The notes under the pieces are model-generated. The model saw nothing but the letters and a program-made list of their open reading frames with translations, was not told the DNA's origin and did no database searches. Both the position numbers and the translations under genes were made by a program. A stretch of 15,596 bases of DNA. Source: Candidatus Methanoperedens sp. GTDB lineage: Archaea > Halobacteriota > Methanosarcinia > Methanosarcinales > Methanoperedenaceae. Position 1 is the stretch's first letter, and each line of letters starts with the position of its first letter. Below are positions 4,645 through 11,287 of the stretch, piece after piece. The stretch lies in assembly GCA_027460605.1 (NCBI GenBank), contig JAPZAN010000221.1:1-15596 (forward strand), given 5' to 3'.

Positions 4645-5886
4645 CCTTCCCGAATTCATCTCGCGATCATTCCCCACAGCAGCAACGCTATTTAAAATCT
4701 CAAGAGTATGCCCCGACAGTGAGACATCCCGGAGCGGCGTCGTGAGTTCCCCGTTCTCTACCATAAACCCGCGCTCGGCATTGAACTGGAACACACCCTC
4801 GCCCGGGTTCACCTGGCCGCCGCGCGAGCCTTTCAAATAGATGCCGTCCTTTAATTCAGCAAGCATCTCCTCGAACTTCATCCCATCAGGAGCTATGAAC
4901 GTATTGCTCATCCTGATAACCGGGCGGGCATATCCCTGGGCGCGGGAATTCCTGCTCGACCCTCCCAACTGCCCTGCGCTCTCCCTTGAATGGATGAATG
5001 ATTTCAGCACACCGTTTTCTATCAGCGTTGTTCTCTTTGATTCCGCGCCTTCGTCATCGAACGGATAGTAACCGTATTCGTGCAGGGACGGGTCGTCATA
5101 CACTGTAATAAGAGGAGAAGCTATTTGCTCGCCTATCTTTCCCGCAAGTATGGAATTCCCCTCAAGAACATGGTCAGCCTCAACAGCATGCCCCACGGCT
5201 TCATGAATGAACACGCCTGCCAGCTCCTGGTCAAGTATCACCGGGTATGTTCCTGCTTTCGGTGTTTTTGCAGACAATAATTCAACCGCGGTATCTGCGG
5301 CTTTCCGCGCCAGCTCAAACGCATTGTGTTTCTTGAAAAACTCAAAACCCATGACGCCAAACCTGCTTTCCCTTCCAATCTGGTAAATTCCTTCAGACTG
5401 GGCAATGGCGCTCACTGCAAAACCCACGCGGTTTAACGAATATTCGCAATCCAGTCCTTCCGAACTTGAATATTTGACCGTGATTATGGACTCTGAATAT
5501 ATGGCATTTGTACTTTTAATGCCTTCAATCCGGGCGCTTTTTTCAATTTCAAAAAGTAATTTTACTTTATCCTCGATCGGGATATCCTCGGGGTTCTCTT
5601 TAACCTCAGGAAGATTCTGCAAATTCGGTTTTTCTATCGGGGCAAGCCTGACCGGGTTCCTTGGACTTTTGATTTTAGCAGCCCTCGCAAGCCTTTTCGC
5701 AGAACCCAGCGCAGCATCCAGGTTTTCTGATGCGCCGTCCTGTGAAACGAATCCCCAGGAGCCCGAATCCAGAACTCTTACCGCAGCGCCGCTTGAAAAA
5801 TTATTCGAAATCTCCCGTATCTCGCCATTATCCAGGACGATAGCTGTGCTGGCGCTCTTTATGACACGGGTATCATAAAAATCCAT
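4558..5886 (-). CDS. tldD: TldD-family metalloprotease
   Basis: A 442-residue TldD/PmbA (U62) peptidase. The zinc motif HEAVGH is at 228-233 in VFIHEAVGHAVEADHVLEGN. Downstream come GYYPFDDEGAESKRTTLIEN (272-291), the Gly/Ser-rich GGSSRNSRAQGYARP (308-322), and the conserved C-terminal NSGRCGKAGQ (411-420) carrying Cys415. The N-terminal 200 residues form the usual propeptide-like alpha/beta domain. In bacteria TldD acts with TldE on small peptides (microcin B17 precursor, CcdA antitoxin). The archaeal substrate is unknown, and the inactive-subunit partner TldE/PmbA, usually adjacent, is not in this window. The start overlaps the end of lonB by 28 bases in another frame, with GTGAG upstream, so translation is probably coupled. 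Its last codons are repeated twice downstream (2665-2751 and 3708-3759), and vapBC follows at once. Confidence 0.95.
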   Translation of the reverse strand: MDFYDTRVIKSASTAIVLDNGEIREISNNFSSGAAVRVLDSGSWGFVSQDGASENLDAALGSAKRLARAAKIKSPRNPVRLAPIEKPNLQNLPEVKENPEDIPIEDKVKLLFEIEKSARIEGIKSTNAIYSESIITVKYSSSEGLDCEYSLNRVGFAVSAIAQSEGIYQIGRESRFGVMGFEFFKKHNAFELARKAADTAVELLSAKTPKAGTYPVILDQELAGVFIHEAVGHAVEADHVLEGNSILAGKIGEQIASPLITVYDDPSLHEYGYYPFDDEGAESKRTTLIENGVLKSFIHSRESAGQLGGSSRNSRAQGYARPVIRMSNTFIAPDGMKFEEMLAELKDGIYLKGSRGGQVNPGEGVFQFNAERGFMVENGELTTPLRDVSLSGHTLEILNSVAAVGNDREMNSGRCGKAGQLVPVSDGAPHVLVRKAMVGGSG

Positions 5887-7736
5887 GTAATCTCACATTT
5901 CTCTCTCCCTACAAGGCTGTATTCAATCACCTCTTCGATATTTGACACCGGGATTATCTTAATAATATCCTTGTATTCGTCCTCAATGAGAACATCTCCA
6001 AGGTTTGATTTCGGAATTATTACGGTTTTTATCCCTGCAAGTGCCGCGGCCTCTATCTTGTACGTTACGCCGCCAACGGGCAGCACATCGCCCCGTACCG
6101 AAAGCGAACCGGTCATGGCAACGCTCTGGTCGACCGGGATTCCCTGGATTGCCGAAAGAACCGCAGTCGCTATTGATATGCTGGCTGAATCGCCTTCAAC
6201 GCCTTCATAAGTTCCAACGAACTGAATATGGACATCCATCTTAGAAATATCCTTGCCGGTTGTCTTTTTAATCAGCGCCGATACGTTCTGGACTGCTTCT
6301 TTTGCGATATTCTTAAGCATGCCTGTGGCAATAATGTGACCTTCTGCCGTGGATTGCGTGGGTGTGACCTCGGCTATTATCGGAAGAACAATACCCGAAT
6401 CGTCGCCCATCACTGCAAGACCGTTAACCCTGCCTATCTCTGCGCCCTCTTTCACGAACAGCTTGTAATCCTTCCTGCGTTCAAGATACTGGTGGGCAAG
6501 CTGCTGCTCGACCGAGCGCGCGATGCTCTTTGCTTTCAAAACATGCTGGGCTGTCGTGAGCGGCGCATTTTCACCATGCGCTATATCGCCTGCGACCCTG
6601 ACAAGACCCCCGAGGTCACGAAGTTTAAGCGTCAGATGTCCCTTTCTTCCTGCCCTGCGCCTTGCTTCGCGGATGATTTCTTCCACGGCGCCCCGGTCAA
6701 AATGCGGGATTTTTCCATCCCTTATAACTTCCTGGGCTACGAACCTGACAAGTTTCTGCCTGTTTTCTGCTGTATCTTCAATAGTATCGCTCATATAAAC
6801 TTCATATCCGTATCCTTTGATACGCGAGCGCAATGCCGGGTGCATGCCTTTTATCGCGTCAAGGTTTCCCGCGGCTACCATTATGAAATCGCATGGAACC
6901 GGGTCGGTTTTTACCATTGCCCCGCTTGAACGTTCAGACTGGCCTGTTATCGCGAATTCCTTTTCCTGGAGGGCAGTGAGAAGATTCTGCTGCGACTCTA
7001 TCCTTAGCGTATTTATCTCGTCGATGAACAGCACTCCCTTATGGGCTTTATGTATAGCCCCGCTCTCAACCCTGTCATGGGCAGGGGTTTCAAGTCCTCC
7101 CGACTGGAAAGGGTCATGGCGGACATCGCCAAGAAGAGCTCCGGCATGTGCCCCGGTGGCATCGATATAAGACGCAACTTCCTTGCCAGTATTTGAAACA
7201 AGAAGTTTCGGTATCAATAGTGTTTCCTTTGGCATGAACTGGCGCATCGTCATTGCGATTAAAACGGCTGCTATGATTCCGAGAAGATACTCTCTAATAA
7301 AAAATGAATAACCGACAATGCCAAGCACCAGGAGCATTATGAACATGTTCCGCGCCGTGGTTCTCTTCTGGGCTTCAAGTTTGTGGGCGTCGGTAATCTC
7401 CTTGCCTTTACCCGCCGGAACAATTCGAATCTTCGGGTTATTCGGGTCGTCCGGGTTATTGTACACAAGCACATCCTGCAATTCTTCTTTCGGAAGTAAT
7501 TCAGCCATCGCTTTTGCCAGCATTGATTTGCCAGTGCCCGGTGTCCCGAGCATCATCACATGCCTTCGCTGGTTCGCTGCTTTCCTGACCACTTCTACAG
7601 CATGTTCCTGGCCAATGACCTGTTCAATTAACTTCTTGGGAACCTCGATATCTTTTGTGGATGTTATCTCCAGACCGCCAAGAATATCCTGGTTCTTTAA
7701 TTCGTTTTCAGTATTTTCCTTTTCAGTATTTTCCAT
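5859..7736 (-). CDS. lonB: archaeal membrane-anchored Lon protease (LonB)
   Basis: A 625-residue archaeal LonB. Walker A GTPGTGKS is at 64-71. Two membrane helices (about 131-147 and 149-165) are inserted in the AAA+ domain, the feature that anchors archaeal Lon to the inner face of the membrane. Walker B VLFIDEINTL is at 235-244, and the arginine-finger region is near ALRSRIKGYG. The C-terminal Lon protease domain has Ser517 (EGDSAS) and Lys560 (VTYKIEAA), the Ser-Lys dyad. The enzyme degrades misfolded and regulatory proteins using ATP and is usually essential in archaea. The N-terminus carries ENTEKENTEN, from a 15-base tandem duplication. The last residues (REKCEITWIFMIPVS) overlap the tldD start by 28 bases. 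ATG 7736 has a weak GGT-type site upstream and an AT-rich promoter in the 180-bp space shared with the divergent S2P gene. Confidence 0.97.
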   Translation of the reverse strand: MENTEKENTENELKNQDILGGLEITSTKDIEVPKKLIEQVIGQEHAVEVVRKAANQRRHVMMLGTPGTGKSMLAKAMAELLPKEELQDVLVYNNPDDPNNPKIRIVPAGKGKEITDAHKLEAQKRTTARNMFIMLLVLGIVGYSFFIREYLLGIIAAVLIAMTMRQFMPKETLLIPKLLVSNTGKEVASYIDATGAHAGALLGDVRHDPFQSGGLETPAHDRVESGAIHKAHKGVLFIDEINTLRIESQQNLLTALQEKEFAITGQSERSSGAMVKTDPVPCDFIMVAAGNLDAIKGMHPALRSRIKGYGYEVYMSDTIEDTAENRQKLVRFVAQEVIRDGKIPHFDRGAVEEIIREARRRAGRKGHLTLKLRDLGGLVRVAGDIAHGENAPLTTAQHVLKAKSIARSVEQQLAHQYLERRKDYKLFVKEGAEIGRVNGLAVMGDDSGIVLPIIAEVTPTQSTAEGHIIATGMLKNIAKEAVQNVSALIKKTTGKDISKMDVHIQFVGTYEGVEGDSASISIATAVLSAIQGIPVDQSVAMTGSLSVRGDVLPVGGVTYKIEAAALAGIKTVIIPKSNLGDVLIEDEYKDIIKIIPVSNIEEVIEYSLVGREKCEITWIFMIPVS

Positions 7737-7916
7737 ATGTTACCAACTGATATCAATAAATAATATGTTATTCAGGCTTAATATTATCGCACATTCGCAG
7801 GACTGATATTAATAAAAATAGCCACTTATATCTTTTTCGCTGCTATATCCGCAAAGTCTATACGATTTAACTCATATTAAGCATTCATATAAGCATCATT
7901 AATTGGAAGGAATTTC
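7737..7916. promoter_or_regulatory. divergent promoter region between lonB and the S2P gene
   Basis: A gene-free, AT-rich 180 bp. On the lonB side a TATA-like ATTATTTATTG (complement of about 7756-7766) lies 20-30 bases from the ATG. On the other side, candidate TATA elements are CTTATATC (7825-7832) and CATATAAGC (7887-7895), with GGAAGG (7905-7910) as ribosome site for ATG 7917. An imperfect direct repeat ACTGATATYAATAAA occurs at 7746-7760 and 7802-7816. It may bind a shared regulator. Confidence 0.45.
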
Positions 7917-9032
7917 ATGAATACATCAATCCAGATAGGGAAAATAATGGGAATCCCGATTAAATTGCATATTACGTTTCTCTTGATACTGCCTGTCTTT
8001 GCATACTTCTTTGATGTGAATCCTGCGCCATTCGGCTTTAATGACGTGCCCTCGACAATAACCCGTTATGCTCTTTCTTTATCTGCCGCAATTTTACTTT
8101 TTATTTGTGTGCTATTGCATGAGCTGGGACATTCAGCCGTAGCTAAAAAGCACGGCTCCAATATCCAGAGCATAACCCTGTTCCTTTTTGGGGGCGTTTC
8201 AGCCATGGAAGAAATCCCGAGAAACCCCAAAGTTGAGTTTAAAATGGCTCTTGCCGGACCAGGTGTCAGCTTTTTGATAGGCATATTGCTTGGAATAACC
8301 TATATACTTACCAAACCTGCCGATCTATCTTACACTGCTTATTTGTTTCTGGATATAAGTAAAAATCCTTACCTGCGCCTTGTCTGGCTGATAGGGTATA
8401 TTAACATAATTCTCGGTATCTTCAATCTCCTCCCTGCATTTCCAATGGACGGCGGCAGGGTGCTGCGAGCATGGCTTGCAGGCAGGATGTCTTATATCAA
8501 AGCCACACGGACAGCCGCCGGTATCGGCAAGATGTTTGCAATCTTTATGGGTATTTTCGGATTATTGGCGGGAGGTATATGGTTCATCCTCATCGCTTTC
8601 TTTATATACATCGGGGCTTCGGAAGAAGAAAAATCGACCGAGGTCACGGTTGTACTGGAAGGCGTCAAAATCAAGGATATAATGTCAAGAAATGTCACTC
8701 CGGTGACTCCTGGGATGTCCGTGGAAGAGCTTGTGGATTTTATGTTCAGGTACAAACACATGGGATATCCGGTTGTGGATGACAGCGAAGTGAAAGGGAT
8801 AGTAACTTTTACCGATGTGCAGAAAGTCCCGAGGGAGGAAAGGAAAAACGTCAGGGTTTCAGAAATAATGACAAAAGACGTAATAACACTCAGGGAAGAT
8901 GATGATGCCGTGAACGCAATAAAACTCATGACCGTGAACAATATCGGACGGATAGTTATTACAAAAGAAAAACAAATTGTTGGCATTGTGTCAAGGACAG
9001 ATATTTTAAGGTCTGTGCAATTACTGGAATAA
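7917..9032 (+). CDS. site-2 protease (M50) with paired CBS domains
   Basis: A 371-residue intramembrane metalloprotease of the S2P/SpoIVFB type. Residues 15-32 form the first hydrophobic segment. The zinc motif HELGH is at 68-72 in a membrane helix (LFICVLLHELGHSAVAKKHG), and the third ligand is Asp178 in NLLPAFPMDGGRVLRA (170-185). Further helices span about 110-131, 152-170 and 203-234. Residues 250-305 and 312-371 are two CBS domains (IKDIMSRNVTPV; VSEIMTKDVITL), which in this family bind adenine nucleotides and are thought to gate proteolysis by energy state. The protein cleaves membrane-embedded substrates; the targets are not inferable here. GGAAGG at 7905-7910 supports the start. The TraB-family gene begins one base after its stop, so the two are translationally coupled. 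Confidence 0.95.
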   Translation: MNTSIQIGKIMGIPIKLHITFLLILPVFAYFFDVNPAPFGFNDVPSTITRYALSLSAAILLFICVLLHELGHSAVAKKHGSNIQSITLFLFGGVSAMEEIPRNPKVEFKMALAGPGVSFLIGILLGITYILTKPADLSYTAYLFLDISKNPYLRLVWLIGYINIILGIFNLLPAFPMDGGRVLRAWLAGRMSYIKATRTAAGIGKMFAIFMGIFGLLAGGIWFILIAFFIYIGASEEEKSTEVTVVLEGVKIKDIMSRNVTPVTPGMSVEELVDFMFRYKHMGYPVVDDSEVKGIVTFTDVQKVPREERKNVRVSEIMTKDVITLREDDDAVNAIKLMTVNNIGRIVITKEKQIVGIVSRTDILRSVQLLE

Positions 9033-9033
9033 C

Positions 9034-10299
9034 ATGAATAACGGTTCTTACGCGGTCAGTTTCAATTTCAATTATTTAAATCCTGCCGCATCTGCCGGCA
9101 GGGTTACTATTGTCGGGACTGCTCATGTTTCCGAAAAGAGCATTTCCGAGGTCAATCAGATAATCGAAAAGGAAAAACCCGATATTGTGGCTGTTGAGCT
9201 TGACAGGGGAAGATACCAGGCATTGAAAGGGGAAGAGGAGGTCCGTGAAATCAATGTCAAAGACCTCTTAAGCGGAGGGAAGTTCAACTACTTTTTGCTG
9301 CAATGGCTGCTTGCTTTTGTCCAGAAAAAAATAGGCGCTGATATGGGTGTCAAGCCCGGAGCTGAAATGCTCGCAGCTATTGAAACCGCTGAAAAATCCG
9401 GCGCGCGCGTGGCACTTATTGACAGGGATATCCAGATTACGCTCGGGCGCTTCTGGAGTAAAATGTCCTTTTTTGAGAAATTGAAGCTTTTCGGTTCCCT
9501 TATCGGCGCAACGTTCGGTATTGGAACAAAAGAAATCGATATCGATACGGTTACTGACGAGGATGTCGTGACCCAACTCGTCGCTGAATTAAGGAAAGTG
9601 GCGCCAAGCGCCGCATCGATTCTCATAGACGAAAGGGATGCGTTCATGGCAAAAAACCTTATTGATTTATCAAGAGAAGGCAATGTCGTTGCCGTGGTGG
9701 GCGCAGGTCACAGGGAAGGAATCAAGAAATATCTTGACGCTCCCGAGTCATTGCCGCCAGTCCAGGAATTAACAACGCTCCCGAAAAAAGGTTTTAGCTG
9801 GTTTAAGGCTGCAGCCATAGCCTTCATAGCAATGGGCGTGGGAATGCTGGCTCTGCTTGTTTTAGGTGGATACCCCATTGAGAAGCTTCTTACAGCAATG
9901 CTATACCTTTTTTTGGCCCAGGGCATACTTGCTGCCGTTGGGGTCATTATTGCAAGAGGACATCCGCTGTCTGCGCTGACCGCATTCGGTCTTGCCTGGT
10001 TCGGCTTCCTTCATCCCCTTTTAGCCGTTGGATGGCTTGCCGGTCTTGTGGAATTTCATTATCGCCCTCCGACGACAGAGGATTTCAGGACGATATCGAA
10101 AGCTGAAACCATTAAAGAATTAATGCAGAATAAGCTATTCCGCGTAATACTTGTTGCAGGTCTTGCCAATCTTGGAAGCATGGTTGGGACTTTCGTGGCG
10201 ATTCCAATCATGGTTCATTATCTTGGTATTACAAACCCTCTTGATATTCTTATACCCGCGCTGGAAAAAGGATACACTACCCTTAATGGATTGATTTAA
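9034..10299 (+). CDS. TraB/PrgY-family membrane protein
   Basis: A 421-residue TraB-domain protein. Signature motifs are in order: GTAHVS (28-33), VAVELD (53-57 region), GAEM (109-112), IDRDI (129-133), ERDAFMAKNL (200-209) and VVGAGHREGI (221-230). Residues 257-278, 286-307, 315-338 and 370-397 are hydrophobic and form a four-helix C-terminal membrane domain, the usual archaeal architecture. TraB/PrgY proteins reduce pheromone activity in enterococci, and the fold is related to the TIKI metalloproteases. The conserved His and Glu residues suggest hydrolase activity, which is not proven for archaeal members. One base separates its ATG from the S2P stop and no separate ribosome site is seen, indicating coupled expression. 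A joint role in membrane peptide turnover with S2P and LonB is inference from context. Confidence 0.93.
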   Translation: MNNGSYAVSFNFNYLNPAASAGRVTIVGTAHVSEKSISEVNQIIEKEKPDIVAVELDRGRYQALKGEEEVREINVKDLLSGGKFNYFLLQWLLAFVQKKIGADMGVKPGAEMLAAIETAEKSGARVALIDRDIQITLGRFWSKMSFFEKLKLFGSLIGATFGIGTKEIDIDTVTDEDVVTQLVAELRKVAPSAASILIDERDAFMAKNLIDLSREGNVVAVVGAGHREGIKKYLDAPESLPPVQELTTLPKKGFSWFKAAAIAFIAMGVGMLALLVLGGYPIEKLLTAMLYLFLAQGILAAVGVIIARGHPLSALTAFGLAWFGFLHPLLAVGWLAGLVEFHYRPPTTEDFRTISKAETIKELMQNKLFRVILVAGLANLGSMVGTFVAIPIMVHYLGITNPLDILIPALEKGYTTLNGLI

Positions 10300-10343
10300 G
10301 ATAGTCTCATGCGAATAAAACCCCTGGCAAGGATGACATTCAT

Positions 10344-10370
10344 CCCCGCGCCAAGACGCGAGGTATTCTG
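10344..10370 (+). repeat. GC-rich hairpin repeat, copy 1
   Basis: CCCCGCG-CCAAGA-CGCGAGG followed by TATTCTG. The arms can form a stem of CGCG plus flanking C-G pairs. The same layout (CCCC, purine/C run, CAAG, GC run, GTATNCTG) recurs at 10805-10831, 461 bases downstream and in the same orientation; 19 of 27 positions are identical by hand count. Confidence 0.5.
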
Positions 10371-10477
10371 TCATGCTTTGATAAAGCCGTCCCCTTTTCC
10401 ACATTTTTAGTGAGTATTTACAACCGTCCCGATTATTTCTGCAAATAAAAAAAGACCGGATGTATCGGCAACGAATA

Positions 10478-10771
10478 TTAAGCCATCGGGGGGCTATTCT
10501 TCTTAGGGCTATGGATGTCTAATTTTTTAAACAATAAATCATAAGCCATTGTAGCAAGTTTACTTTCATCATGACCTGTCTCGGATTTTAACATGTCAAG
10601 TTTTGAAATATATTTTGCTGGCAAATATACTAAATATTTTTTTTGCTTATTTTTTATTTGTTCATTATTCGATTCTTCTTTTTCATTATTATAATAATTT
10701 ATCGTTATGGAACTACTATAAGTTATGATTGACGAAGAATTATTATTTATATTTACATCAATATTTATGTC
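10478..10771 (-). pseudogene. ribbon-helix-helix (CopG-like) reading frame without a standard start
   Basis: This frame is open for 97 codons before TAA at 10478-10480. The second half reads KKYLVYLPAKYISKLDMLK, then SETGHDESKLATMAYDLLFKKL: a beta-strand (YLVYLP) and two helices separated by TGHDES, the pattern of ribbon-helix-helix DNA-binding proteins found in plasmid and toxin-antitoxin regulators. The first half is Asn/Ser-rich and charged. There is no ATG, GTG or TTG before the RHH strand. The first TTG lies inside it and the first ATG (10592-10594) is in the middle of helix A, so start and frame are probably damaged, or a non-standard start is used. A TATA-like TTTATAA on the same strand (about 10782-10788) lies at a sensible distance upstream of the open frame. 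The tail SPKKNSPPMA is probably disordered. Confidence 0.5.
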
Positions 10772-10793
10772 TTAACTGGTTATAAAGTTGTAA

Positions 10794-10976
10794 TTAATGA
10801 AGCTCCCCACAGCAAGCTGCGGAGTATACTGATAAAATTAAATTTCCCTTTGAAACCCTGAGTACACGATATCCTGTAACCCAAATGTTGCTACCTTCAG
10901 TCTGTTTGAACCATGTAGAGGGAACCATGTCGATCCATCGTAGCGGTTTCATATTGATTTTCTCAAATTGTGGCAC
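10794..10976 (-). CDS. doubtful short reading frame ending in a hairpin repeat
   Basis: A 60-codon frame starting GTG, containing KPLRWIDMVPSTWF and WVTGYRVLRVSKGNL. I do not recognise it. Its last ten codons (YSAACCGELH) are simply the reading of hairpin copy 2 (10805-10831), so an older gene end may have been replaced by the repeat. No clear ribosome site or partner is visible. It may be a remnant of a larger protein or chance. Confidence 0.2.
   Translation of the reverse strand: MPQFEKINMKPLRWIDMVPSTWFKQTEGSNIWVTGYRVLRVSKGNLILSVYSAACCGELH
10805..10831 (+). repeat. GC-rich hairpin repeat, copy 2
   Basis: CCCCACAGCAAGCTGCGGAG followed by TATACTG. The arms pair around the CAAG loop, with two mismatches. 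In both copies the arms differ yet still pair, which suggests that the structure matters more than the bases. Confidence 0.5.
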
Positions 10977-11287
10977 CTAACAATCACATATATGGTCATT
11001 TATATTTTTTCAGGATTAAAAACTTTTCTCCCTATCGTCTTTCCAAACATGAACCTTCCGTATGTTGCAGTCACCCATACCCCGTACTTAATGATACCGA
11101 GCTTGTTAGCGTTTTTTGCCTATTAAAGCTTTCTCGCCAGATGAGCAATTCTACGTGGAAATGTATTTCTCCATCCCAGCCCTGCCCGATCGAACCGTGA
11201 GCAGCCCGGAACCCAGACTTTCGTTAATTTAATAACCTTAAAAGAGATTCAAAGGGACTGCAATAATCAATAATATGAGGACAATAC

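Larger units (their letters stand above)
10300..11287. other. about 1 kb mostly non-coding interval with degenerate elements
   Basis: The space between the TraB gene and the dehydrogenase holds no strong gene. Visible content: a GC hairpin at 10344-10370 and a related one at 10805-10831; an open minus-strand frame (10478-10771) with a ribbon-helix-helix-like pattern but no standard start; a doubtful 60-codon minus-strand frame (10794-10976); and a GC-rich stretch at 11180-11220. The last 60 bases hold the promoter and ribosome site of the dehydrogenase (GAGG at 11277-11280). Composition changes sharply, AT-rich at 10500-10790 and mixed after, suggesting accumulated fragments of mobile DNA. 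No transposase could be identified. Confidence 0.5.

Noticed and set aside
5405..5878. 157-codon plus-strand frame
   Set aside because: Antisense to the N-terminal domain of TldD; Ser-rich composition typical of a shadow frame.
6228..6929. 233-codon frame on the plus strand
   Set aside because: It is antisense to LonB, where all conserved motifs lie on the minus strand; length comes from codon composition.
10135..10404. 89-codon minus-strand frame over the TraB gene end
   Set aside because: Half of it lies antisense to the well-supported TraB coding region, and the rest is the reading of a hairpin repeat.
11060..11110. Possible 5S rRNA-like string on the minus strand (GTACGGGGTATGGGTGAC)
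   Set aside because: The rest of the 5S fold, including the GAAC and GGAAGTTAAG elements upstream, is absent.
10970..11200. 76-codon plus-strand frame in the gap
   Set aside because: Composition (many Ser, Pro, Cys) is that of non-coding DNA, with no ribosome site and no recognisable motif.
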